Shown: in pieces, positions 7,636 through 14,291 of the stretch
Position numbering within the stretch: position 1 is the first letter of the stretch
Layout of the letters: the number at the start of each line of letters is the position of its first letter
Assembly: GCA_934663625.1 (NCBI GenBank)
Contig: CAKUKP010000035.1
Coordinates: 1 to 29,542 of the forward strand
Reading direction: 5' to 3'
From: an uncultured Clostridia bacterium
GTDB lineage: Bacteria; Bacillota; Clostridia; Christensenellales; Aristaeellaceae
DNA: 29,542 bases
Notes under the pieces: generated by a model
What the model was told of the DNA's origin: nothing
Database searches by the model: none
The model's input: only the letters and a program-made list of their open reading frames with translations
Position numbers and translations under genes: made by a program

Positions 7636-7681
7636 ACCTATCATTGTAATATCACGTTTTTGTCGGATTCCGGACGCACGA

Positions 7682-8284
7682 TCACGCCATTTTTTCGCCC
7701 ACCAGCATACAAAGATACGCCGCCGCCGCATCATAGCGCGCATCGTGCGGATGATCGCCGCCGCCATACCACTTTTTGCACTTCGCGGCGATGAAGTCCT
7801 GCGAAAGCCCGAAATGCACGCACAGCTCCTCCAGCTTCGGGGGCTTCAATACGTTCGGGTTCTGCTTCAGCGGAATATTGGCCTCTTTCGTATAGTGCTT
7901 CAGCGTGCAGAAGATCGGATAATCCGGAAATTTCACGCCGATGCGGGCAAATTCGCTGCGGATGTAGCGCAGATCGCCGCCCACATCATGGCCGATGACC
8001 AGCTTGCAATCCTGAAAATCGCGGAATACATCGTCCGCATGATAGGCGAATACATCGCCGCCGGACAGCTTTTTCAGCTGATACACGCCCAGGCCATGCA
8101 CCTTGCGCGCATAGCGGTTGATGGATTTCGAAGCGAAATAGAAATTCTTGCCGCGCACCCTGCGCCCCTGTATGATCAGATAGGAAAGCTGGATGATCCG
8201 GCTGGGACGGTTTCCGTCCAGCTCCACATCCACGGCAATCCATTTATCCGGCTTCTGAAACAGTTTTTTGAAGTAATTGATCAC
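7682..8284 (-). CDS. DEDD-family 3'-5' exonuclease (DnaQ-like)
   Basis: This 200-residue protein has a single RNase H-like exonuclease domain. The metal-binding motifs are recognisable: Exo I as D19 and E21 in AVDVELDG, Exo II as HDVGGDL in place of the usual HNxxFD, and Exo III as HDARYDAAAAYL near the C-terminus. These place it with DnaQ/PolC-epsilon-like stand-alone nucleases acting on DNA or RNA. The start is a GTG at 8284 that overlaps the C-S lyase stop by 4 bp, so the two are translationally coupled. The functional link between a C-S lyase and an exonuclease is not obvious. It could also be an oligoribonuclease-like enzyme; the substrate cannot be told from sequence. Confidence 0.85.
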   Translation of the reverse strand: MINYFKKLFQKPDKWIAVDVELDGNRPSRIIQLSYLIIQGRRVRGKNFYFASKSINRYARKVHGLGVYQLKKLSGGDVFAYHADDVFRDFQDCKLVIGHDVGGDLRYIRSEFARIGVKFPDYPIFCTLKHYTKEANIPLKQNPNVLKPPKLEELCVHFGLSQDFIAAKCKKWYGGGDHPHDARYDAAAAYLCMLVGEKMA

Positions 8285-9465
8285 AGGCCCATACCCCGCA
8301 CCATGTTTTCGATGTTTTCCAGCGTTTTCTGTACCTTTGCGCGCTGCGTCGCCAGATTCAGGCGGAACCAGCCCGCGCCCTCTTCGCCGTAATCCGTGCC
8401 ATCGTTCAGCCCAACGCCCGCATCGAACACCAGCTTATGCTGGATTTCCGTATGCGTGCCGCCCAGCGCGCGCAGATCCAGCCACATCAGATACGTGGCG
8501 CTCTGCTTATCGCAATGAATCGCGGGAATCCGCGTGCGGATGAAATCATAGGCGTAATCGCGGTTTTCACGGATGTATTCCACCACCGCGTCCATCCATG
8601 CATCGCCGCAGGTATAGGCGGTCTGCTGTGCGATCGCGCCGAAGATATTCGGCGTGCCCGCGTGCGCGCGTTCGCGCTCGGCGTAAATCTTCGCGCGCAG
8701 TTCATCGTTCCTTACGATGACGGACGACTGACGCAGTCCCGCCAGATTGAACGATTTCGTAGCGGAGGTGAGCATCACGCAGTTTTCGCTTCCCTCCAGC
8801 GACAGAATGCGCGTGTGCGGGATTTCGCCGAAATTGAAATCGGCATGAATTTCATCGCAGACGATGATCACATGATATTGATTCGCCAGATCGACAAGGC
8901 GCTGCAGCTCCTCCCTGCGCCATACGCGGCCCACGGGATTGTGCGGGTTACACAGGATCATCATGCGCACGCCGCCCGCAAACCGGCGCTCCAGATCGTC
9001 AAAATCCATCTGCCAGCCATCCTGCGTATGCACGAGCGGATTTTTCACCAGCGTGCAATCGAAGGTTTGCACGGCGCGGAAGAACGGGCCGTACACCGGC
9101 GGCTGAATCAGAATCCGGTCGCCCGGCTTCGTCAGTGCACGCACGCAAAAGAACAGGCTGTCGATCACGCCGGGGCTGTACAGAATCCAATCGGGCTGCA
9201 CATCCATCTGATAGCGGCGCTTCAGCCAGCCGATTTCCGCCTGCTTTTCCGCCGCCAGATTATCGGTATAGCCGTAAATCGGATGCATGGCGCGGTTCAC
9301 CAGCGCATCGCGCACGGCGGGCACGGTGGGAAAATCCATATCCGCAACCCACATCGGGATCACGTCCGCCCGACCGAAAACACTTTCGCAGGCGTCCCAC
9401 TTTTCGCAATGGGTGCCGCTGCGATCCACAAAAGTATCCAGATATGTACGATAGAATTGATCCAT
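8281..9465 (-). CDS. MalY/PatB-family PLP-dependent C-S lyase (aminotransferase fold)
   Basis: This 394-residue fold-type I PLP enzyme fits the MalY/PatB group, which cleaves cystathionine or cysteine conjugates to thiol, pyruvate and ammonia. Visible features include the family N-terminus with MWVADMDFPTVPAV (38-51), the substrate segment IYGYTD (63-68) and NPHNPVGRVW (173-182). The PLP pyridine-binding D204 lies in VCDEIHADF, and the Schiff-base lysine K237 in TSATKSFNLAGL. Length matches the family (about 390). It has a TTGGAGG ribosome site and a near-consensus promoter at 9530-9558. True aminotransferase activity is less likely given the CDEIHAD and TKSFNLAG signatures. Confidence 0.92.
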   Translation of the reverse strand: MDQFYRTYLDTFVDRSGTHCEKWDACESVFGRADVIPMWVADMDFPTVPAVRDALVNRAMHPIYGYTDNLAAEKQAEIGWLKRRYQMDVQPDWILYSPGVIDSLFFCVRALTKPGDRILIQPPVYGPFFRAVQTFDCTLVKNPLVHTQDGWQMDFDDLERRFAGGVRMMILCNPHNPVGRVWRREELQRLVDLANQYHVIIVCDEIHADFNFGEIPHTRILSLEGSENCVMLTSATKSFNLAGLRQSSVIVRNDELRAKIYAERERAHAGTPNIFGAIAQQTAYTCGDAWMDAVVEYIRENRDYAYDFIRTRIPAIHCDKQSATYLMWLDLRALGGTHTEIQHKLVFDAGVGLNDGTDYGEEGAGWFRLNLATQRAKVQKTLENIENMVRGMGL

Positions 9466-9529
9466 ACCGCGCCTCCAATTTATGAAATAGCAAACTTTGC
9501 CGCATACAACCGCAGTTTATACTTTTTAT

Positions 9530-9558
9530 ATTATAACGCTATTTTTTTGCAGATGCAA
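9530..9558 (-). promoter_or_regulatory. Sigma-A promoter for the C-S lyase operon
   Basis: On the minus strand -35 TTGCAT (9553-9558) and -10 TATAAT (9530-9535) are separated by 17 bp. It is divergent from the plus-strand promoter at 9628-9656. Confidence 0.75.
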
Positions 9559-9627
9559 GCAAAATCCGGCATTTTGGCGCGCATCCGGAAATAAAGCAAA
9601 TTTTCCGCGAAGAATCGCCGCGCGGCA

Positions 9628-9656
9628 TTGCATTTCCCCGAAAGAACTGCTATACT
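9628..9656 (+). promoter_or_regulatory. Sigma-A promoter of the riboswitch and decarboxylase-beta transcript
   Basis: The -35 TTGCAT (9628-9633) and -10 TATACT (9651-9656) have an ideal 17-bp spacer. The predicted start near 9662 is the first base or so of the riboswitch, which leaves no spare leader. Confidence 0.8.
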
Positions 9657-9660
9657 GAAT

Positions 9661-9808
9661 GCGAACAAGGGGAGTAGCGAGCGTTCTGATTCCACTTTGA
9701 ACAGATACGCAGCCCGATGCGTCAATACGGCGAAATATCGCCCGCACAGGCTTGAAAACGCAAGACCTTGGCAGTGTTTTTGTGCTGCCGAGGTCTTGCG
9801 TTTTTTTG
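9661..9808 (+). ncRNA. yybP-ykoY family Mn2+ riboswitch with transcription terminator
   Basis: The leader has the hallmark conserved elements of the yybP-ykoY Mn2+-sensing RNA. GGGGAGTAGC lies at 9669-9678, a GCGTCAATAC segment at 9720-9729, and GACCTTGG at 9764-9771. CAAGG (9666-9670) can pair with CCTTG (9766-9770) to close the aptamer. Between them are a hairpin near 9683-9702 and a nested stem: AGCC/GGCT, TGCG/CGCA and GGCGA/TCGCC (loop AATA). The 3' aptamer strand is also the left arm of a strong terminator, CGCAAGACCT(T)GGCAG paired with CTGCC(G)AGGTCTTGCG, followed by seven or more T (9758-9807). Aptamer closure and terminator therefore exclude each other. In this family Mn2+ binding turns expression on. 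Recognition is from memory of the consensus, not a covariance search. Confidence 0.85.
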
Positions 9809-9839
9809 TACTTCCCACGAAATCAAAGGAGGATGCAAT

Positions 9840-10934
9840 ATGGAGGGTCTTCTTTCGGGCGTGCGGGCGATCACATGGCAGATGCCGGTGATGTGGCTGA
9901 TCGGCGGGATTTTAATCTATCTCGCGATTCGGCGGGATATGGAGCCCACGCTGCTTCTGCCGATGGGCTTCGGCGCGATTCTGGTAAATCTGCCCATCTC
10001 CAGCGCCACGCCGGTGCTGGAAACGCTGTTTAACGCGGGCATCGCCAACGAACTGTTTCCATTGCTTCTGTTCATCGGCATCGGCGCGATGATCGATTTC
10101 GGGCCGCTTCTGTCCAATCCCCGCCTGCTGCTGTTCGGCGCAGCGGCGCAGTTCGGCATTTTCTTTACGCTGATCATCGCCAGCCTGTGCGGCTTTGATC
10201 TGCGGGACGCGGGCGCGATCGCCATCATCGGCGCGGCGGACGGCCCCACATCCATTCTGGTGGCAAACGTATTCGGCAGCAAATATCTGGGCGCGATCAC
10301 CGTGGCGGCATATTCGTATATGGCGCTGGTGCCCATCGTACAGCCGCCCTGCATTCGGCTGATCACCACGAAAAAAGAGCGCATGATCCGCATGGAATAC
10401 GATCCGCAGAACGTATCGAAAACCACGCGCATTCTGTTCCCGATCATCGTAACCGCCATCGCGGGCGTCGCCGCGCCGCAATCGGCGGTGCTGGTGGGCT
10501 TTCTGATGTTCGGCAATCTGCTTCGGGAATGCGGCGTGCTGGATAACCTTTCCGATGCGGCGCAGAACATTCTGGCAAAGCTGATTACGCTGGTGCTGGG
10601 GCTTACGGTGGCGGCGCGGATGCAGGCGGCGGAATTTCTGACGGTGGAAACGCTGATGATTCTGGGGCTTGGACTGATCGCCTTCGTATTCGATACCTTC
10701 GGCGGCGTTTTCTTCGCCAAAGTCCTGAATCTGTTCCTGAAAAAGAAGGTCAATCCCATGATCGGCGCAGCGGGCATATCCGCCTTCCCCATGGCTTCCC
10801 GCGTGGTGCATAAGATGGGATTGAAGGAAGATCGCCAGAACTTTTTGCTGATGCATGCGGCGGGCGCAAACGTGGCGGGACAGATCGCTTCGGTCATCGC
10901 CGGCGGCATGATTCTATCCCTGATCGCCCATTGA
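9840..10934 (+). CDS. Na+-translocating decarboxylase beta subunit (OadB/GcdB family)
   Basis: This 364-residue polytopic membrane protein fits the beta subunit of biotin-dependent Na+-pumping decarboxylases (oxaloacetate, methylmalonyl-CoA or glutaconyl-CoA). It carries the family motif IIGAADGPTSI with D134, equivalent to the essential D203 of Klebsiella OadB. SYMALVPIVQPP (159-170) includes a likely counterpart of the Na+-site tyrosine, and GAAGISAFPMASRV (309-322) and MHAAGANVAGQIA (338-350) also fit. The start at 9840 has an AAAGGAGG ribosome site. It is followed by a tiny gamma-like gene, but no alpha carboxyltransferase or biotin carrier is nearby. Control by a Mn2+ riboswitch is unexpected for this family. 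It may pair with a distant alpha subunit or act alone as a cation transporter. Confidence 0.9.
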   Translation: MEGLLSGVRAITWQMPVMWLIGGILIYLAIRRDMEPTLLLPMGFGAILVNLPISSATPVLETLFNAGIANELFPLLLFIGIGAMIDFGPLLSNPRLLLFGAAAQFGIFFTLIIASLCGFDLRDAGAIAIIGAADGPTSILVANVFGSKYLGAITVAAYSYMALVPIVQPPCIRLITTKKERMIRMEYDPQNVSKTTRILFPIIVTAIAGVAAPQSAVLVGFLMFGNLLRECGVLDNLSDAAQNILAKLITLVLGLTVAARMQAAEFLTVETLMILGLGLIAFVFDTFGGVFFAKVLNLFLKKKVNPMIGAAGISAFPMASRVVHKMGLKEDRQNFLLMHAAGANVAGQIASVIAGGMILSLIAH

Positions 10935-10951
10935 TGAAAGGTGTGAATGAA

Positions 10952-11068
10952 ATGAGTGCAAATCTGATGGAGGCCCTGCGGGTTACGCTGTTTGGCATGC
11001 TGGGCATTTTCGCGGTTATGATCGTGATTTATCTGGTGATCGCGATATTGAATAAGATTACGAAGTAA
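10952..11068 (+). CDS. Small gamma-like membrane subunit of a decarboxylase pump (38 residues)
   Basis: This short ORF starts at an ATG preceded by GAAAGGTG and ends in TAA. The peptide begins MSANLMEALRVTLFGMLGIFAV and continues as one long hydrophobic helix to about residue 33, then NKITK. The pattern (short amphipathic start, VTLFGMxxIF, single helix) matches the N-terminal half of OadG-type gamma subunits, which usually have about 80 residues and a hydrophilic C-terminal tail that is missing here. It lies 17 bp after the beta-subunit gene, and beta plus gamma neighbours are typical. OadG helps assemble the complex and carries a zinc-binding tail in Klebsiella; that tail function would be absent. 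Confidence 0.72.
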   Translation: MSANLMEALRVTLFGMLGIFAVMIVIYLVIAILNKITK

Positions 11069-11083
11069 AACAGAATGCAATAC

Positions 11084-11130
11084 AGCGGGGCATTTCTTCG
11101 ATCGAAACAGAATCGAAGAAATGCCCCGCT
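11084..11130. terminator. Long perfect hairpin between converging transcripts
   Basis: A 19-bp perfect stem (11084-11102 with 11112-11130, core AGCGGGGCATTTC) with a 9-base loop separates the plus-strand gamma-like gene from the minus-strand deoD. T runs are weak on both sides. A second inverted repeat, AAAGGTC/GACCTTT (11141-11147 with 11182-11188), lies between it and the deoD stop. Confidence 0.75.
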
Positions 11131-11191
11131 AATAATTGGGAAAGGTCTTGCAGAAAAGCACTTACGACAGCGACGTTTTCCGACCTTTCGA

Positions 11192-11920
11192 TTACGCGAT
11201 TTCCAGCGCGATTTCCATCATCTTGGTGAAGGTATTCTGGCGATCCTCGGCGGGCAGCGCTTCGCCGGTAATCAGGCTATCGGAAATGGTGAGCAGCGCC
11301 AGCGCGTTCTTGCCCGCCGCAGCGGCGTTCAGATACAGCGCGTAGGCTTCCATTTCCACGCACAGCACGCCCAGCTTCATCGCCTTGGAGGCCGCGCTCG
11401 GCAGGCCGCCCTGCTCATAGAACGCATCGGAGGACAGCACCGGCCCCGGAACCACGTTCTGCCCAATCCTTTTGCCTGCTTCCACCGCGCGCGTGAGCAG
11501 ATCATAGCTGCAGCAGGGTGCGAGCATACCATCAAAGCCGAACTGATAGCCGTAATTGGATGTGCTGTAGGCGCTCATGCCCGCCACCACATCGCGCAGC
11601 TGCAATTTATCGGTCATCGCACCCGCGGAGCCGACGCGGATGATGTTATCCACCTCGTAGTAGTTGAACAGTTCATAGGAATAAATGCCGATGGACGGCA
11701 TACCCATGCCCGAAGCCATCACGGAAACGCGCTTGCCTTTATAATCGCCGGTATAGCCGTTTACGCCGCGCACATTGTTGACCAGCTTCGCGTCCTTCAG
11801 ATAATGATCCGCAATGTACTTCGCGCGCAGCGGATCGCCCGGCATCAGAACCGTCTTTGCAAAATCATCGATGCCCGCATTGATATGGGGCGTTGGGATA
11901 CAGCCAGGATTGCGTGCCAT
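11192..11920 (-). CDS. deoD: Purine nucleoside phosphorylase, DeoD type
   Basis: This 242-residue protein fits the hexameric DeoD class, which splits purine (deoxy)nucleosides with phosphate to the base and ribose-1-phosphate. Signatures are PTPHINA near the N-terminus, the phosphate-site segment VLMPGDPLRAKYIA, RVGSAGAM, VEMEAYALY (nucleoside binding) and SDSLITGE carrying the catalytic Asp. Length is typical (about 235-240). The ATG at 11920 has a CGGAGGA ribosome site. It is the last gene of a minus-strand series, 31 bp after a small membrane ORF. It complements the nucleoside transporter and hydrolase encoded on the other strand at 17963-24460. Confidence 0.96.
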   Translation of the reverse strand: MARNPGCIPTPHINAGIDDFAKTVLMPGDPLRAKYIADHYLKDAKLVNNVRGVNGYTGDYKGKRVSVMASGMGMPSIGIYSYELFNYYEVDNIIRVGSAGAMTDKLQLRDVVAGMSAYSTSNYGYQFGFDGMLAPCCSYDLLTRAVEAGKRIGQNVVPGPVLSSDAFYEQGGLPSAASKAMKLGVLCVEMEAYALYLNAAAAGKNALALLTISDSLITGEALPAEDRQNTFTKMMEIALEIA

Positions 11921-11951
11921 GTTATGTCCTCCGTTTTATCTTTTGATTGTT

Positions 11952-12125
11952 TTATTGTCCTGCAAACGTGCCCTGCAGAAAGCCGCCCATGGCTTCGAAG
12001 AATCCGGCGTCAGTTTCGCGCATTCTCAGAATCGTGCCCGCGATGATCAGAAGGATGATCGCCGTCAGCGCGATGATCAACCGAATCAGGGTCTGTCTTG
12101 CCGTTCTTCTTCGCATGAGCTGCAT
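11952..12125 (-). CDS. Small single-pass membrane protein, unknown function
   Basis: This 57-residue ORF starts at the ATG at 12125 or, with better spacing from the upstream AAAGGA, the ATG at 12116 (54 residues). The protein has a basic N-terminus (MRRRTARQ), one strong transmembrane helix (about residues 13-34, LIRLIIALTAIILLIIAGTIL) and an aromatic, glycine-rich tail, GFFEAMGGFLQGTFAGQ. The layout is what a real small membrane protein looks like. It overlaps the preceding ORF in another frame by more than 100 bases, and only one of the two frames is likely coding there. It lies 31 bp upstream of deoD. I recognise no family. Confidence 0.55.
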   Translation of the reverse strand: MQLMRRRTARQTLIRLIIALTAIILLIIAGTILRMRETDAGFFEAMGGFLQGTFAGQ

Positions 12126-12279
12126 CTTTCCTTTGTTTTTCGATTTTCGCCGTGTGTATGCCCTGTAGTGAAGCGCTGGCTTCATTCGCCGCGTGATCGG
12201 TTTCCAGCGCGGGCATCAGTCCGGTGCATTCCGTCGCGCTGGCGGCGTTTTCAAGCGCGTCAAAGGTCTTATCCGTCAT
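12010..12279 (-). CDS. Small hypothetical protein, C-terminal part doubtful
   Basis: This 89-residue ORF begins MTDKTFDALENAASATECTGLMPAL behind a strong GGGGAGGCGA ribosome site. Residues 1-59 have balanced composition ending in a Lys-rich stretch (AKIEKQRKDAAHAKKN), which looks like genuine protein. Residues 60-89 are an Asp/His/Arg-rich run that is the out-of-frame image of the next ORF's transmembrane helix. The natural stop may therefore have been lost, or a frameshift may join the first half to the membrane frame. I recall similar ASATECTGL-type small proteins in gut Clostridia but cannot name a function. Confidence 0.5.
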   Translation of the reverse strand: MTDKTFDALENAASATECTGLMPALETDHAANEASASLQGIHTAKIEKQRKDAAHAKKNGKTDPDSVDHRADGDHPSDHRGHDSENARN

Positions 12280-12329
12280 ATTTATCGCCTCCCCACGCAG
12301 GATAACCCGCACGGGGCGGAATTATTCCG

Positions 12330-13427
12330 TCAGCCCACGTTCAGCCGTTCATCGCCGGTTCGGCTGTAGCCGTCCCGCACGATTTCGGTAATCTCCCACG
12401 GGCGCGAAGCCGCGTCGGGATACAATACCAGCATTTCCTGATACGGCTCCACTTCGTTCGGGCGCATGGCGATGCATTTTTTCAGCATGGCGGCGGCCTT
12501 TTCGATCTCGCCGGATTCATAATACGCCACCATGGAGCTGTGGGCGTATTCGTAATTATCACTTTCGCGGGCGAACGCCTTTTCATAATACTGCGCCGCT
12601 TCCAGCTTGGATCCCGCCTTGTACGCCTGATCCGCCAGCGTGGAATATACATCCGCCTTCCACGCCAGATTCATCTGCGCCAGCGTGGTCTGCCCCGCGT
12701 TGCTCAGCGACCACAAAAGCAGCACCACGATGACCACCGCCAGCAGAATCAGCGCCACGATGCCGCGCACATGGCGCGCGAAAAAGCCGCCCTCTTCCTC
12801 CTCGACGTACTGATACGATTTGCCGCCGAAGCTGGAATCATAATCATCGTCCAGATCGTAATCATCGTTATCGTATTCATCTTCATCCATGAACAGATCA
12901 TCCATATCCACATCCTTCGGCGGGATATAGGCGCCCGCCGGCCGGCGATCCTGCGGCTTGGGACCGACGCTGTTCCGGCTGCGCCGCTTCGGAGCGGGTT
13001 CTTCCGGAATATCTTCGATCACGGGGCGATCGCGCGGCGGTTCGGGCGCATCCGTGCGCTCCGGCTCCGGCGAATTCGGCTGCGCGTCCTCCGCGGGCGC
13101 GTCAAAATCGAAGGACAGCGGCACAAATTCCTCGATGGGATCCGCGTCCTCCGCCCGCGGTTCTGCCTCCGGTTCATCGGAAAACAGGCTGCGCGGCGAT
13201 GTGGCTTCCGTCTTTGGCGTTTCCTGCACATCTTCCGACTGCACATCTTCCGGTTCCGACTGCCGATTTTCCTGTTCCAGCGGCGCATCCGCCGCTTTCG
13301 GCGGCACAGCTTCGCCATTGTGCTGCGGCGCATTTCCATCCTGATCCGGAATCACGATGGGCGATCCGCAGAATGGACAGAATAGCATGTTTTCCATCAC
13401 GCGTTTTCCGCATTGTCCGCAAAACAT
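12330..13427 (-). CDS. Zinc-ribbon, acidic linker, single-pass membrane protein with TPR-like tail
   Basis: This 365-residue protein of unknown function has four clear parts. An N-terminal zinc ribbon has CGQC (C3, C6) and CPFC (C17, C20). A long Pro/Glu/Asp-rich linker (about 25-215) ends in a strongly acidic run at 173-198. One transmembrane helix lies at about 223-241. The C-terminal TPR-like pair (about 258-325) contains ADQAYKAGSKLEAAQYYEKAF and AYYESGEIEKAAAMLKKCI. The topology suggests a cytoplasmic zinc ribbon and an extracytoplasmic repeat domain. The ATG at 13427 with AAGGAGG was chosen over an upstream in-frame start. It is one of three adjacent repeat-protein genes downstream of hsp33. 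Confidence 0.8.
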   Translation of the reverse strand: MFCGQCGKRVMENMLFCPFCGSPIVIPDQDGNAPQHNGEAVPPKAADAPLEQENRQSEPEDVQSEDVQETPKTEATSPRSLFSDEPEAEPRAEDADPIEEFVPLSFDFDAPAEDAQPNSPEPERTDAPEPPRDRPVIEDIPEEPAPKRRSRNSVGPKPQDRRPAGAYIPPKDVDMDDLFMDEDEYDNDDYDLDDDYDSSFGGKSYQYVEEEEGGFFARHVRGIVALILLAVVIVVLLLWSLSNAGQTTLAQMNLAWKADVYSTLADQAYKAGSKLEAAQYYEKAFARESDNYEYAHSSMVAYYESGEIEKAAAMLKKCIAMRPNEVEPYQEMLVLYPDAASRPWEITEIVRDGYSRTGDERLNVG

Positions 13428-13466
13428 CCTGTTTTCCCTCCTTGATTGCATATTTTCGTCGCTTGG

Positions 13467-14291
13467 CTATTCCTGCAGATTCCGCAGCGCTTCATAATCG
13501 GGATCGCCGTAGAAGGTGCGCTCCTCGCCCGCATCACCGCCCAGCGATTCCACCGCATCGCGCAGCGCAAGATAATCAAAATAGGTCAGATCGAACAGCG
13601 TAAGCATCTGCTTCAGCGGTTCAATGGCGCGTTCATCGCCCAGCTTTTCCAGAAGCGCCGCGTTCATCGCGCGCTGCTCCGGATCGTTGCGCAGCTTTTG
13701 TACCAGATAGGTAAATATACGCTCGTCGCCCGGCGCATTCACGCAGATATCCAGTATCATGTTCTGCGCGATCGCCGGCGCATCGGGATAGGCGCTCAGA
13801 AGCGCATCCGCCACATCACAAGCGCGGTCGGATAGTATATCCGCCGCCATATCGGCAAGCTCGCCCGTTTCTTCGCAGGTTACCACCATGCGGATCAGCG
13901 CATCGTCCGCCGCGCGGCTGTTCATATCGCGCAGCATGCCCAGCGCCTCGGCGCGCAGCACTTCCTTTTTCGTATCATCCGCCGCGATCGCCGCGAGCTG
14001 TTGATCGCACTGCTCGCCCATCGATACGATGCGCGCGTACAGCGGCTCGGGCAGGTTGATGTTTTGATCGGCATAGCCGCAGATCAGATCGATCAATTCC
14101 GCCGGATCGGTCACCGCATCGAAGTAATGCTCCGGCGCTGCGCCGTCCAGCCAGTCGGCGCTCCGGCTCACCCATTCGCGCATCATCACATTATAGCTTT
14201 CATCGATCTGCTGTTCCGTAAGCCCCGGATGCGCCGCGACCCACTTCGCCGCATACTCATAAAAATGCCTGTCAAAATCAATGATCTTCAT
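13467..14291 (-). CDS. Helical-repeat (HEAT-like) protein of unknown function
   Basis: This 274-residue soluble protein is almost all helical. The N-terminal part is MKIIDFDRHFYEYAAKWVAAHPGLTEQQID. From about residue 95 onward, repeated helix pairs such as KKEVLRAEALGMLRDM and RAMNAALLEKLGDERAIEPLKQML resemble HEAT or PBS-lyase-like repeats. No catalytic motif was found. The ATG at 14291 lies inside the end of the upstream TPR gene (14-bp overlap), so translation is coupled. Likely role, by inference only: protein-protein scaffold working with its neighbours. Confidence 0.75.
   Translation of the reverse strand: MKIIDFDRHFYEYAAKWVAAHPGLTEQQIDESYNVMMREWVSRSADWLDGAAPEHYFDAVTDPAELIDLICGYADQNINLPEPLYARIVSMGEQCDQQLAAIAADDTKKEVLRAEALGMLRDMNSRAADDALIRMVVTCEETGELADMAADILSDRACDVADALLSAYPDAPAIAQNMILDICVNAPGDERIFTYLVQKLRNDPEQRAMNAALLEKLGDERAIEPLKQMLTLFDLTYFDYLALRDAVESLGGDAGEERTFYGDPDYEALRNLQE

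Noticed and set aside
8437..9594. Plus-strand open frame opposite the C-S lyase
   Set aside because: Shadow of a gene with all PLP-enzyme motifs; composition is not protein-like.
9917..11080. Minus-strand open frame opposite the decarboxylase beta gene
   Set aside because: The plus frame carries family motifs, ribosome site and promoter; the minus frame has none.
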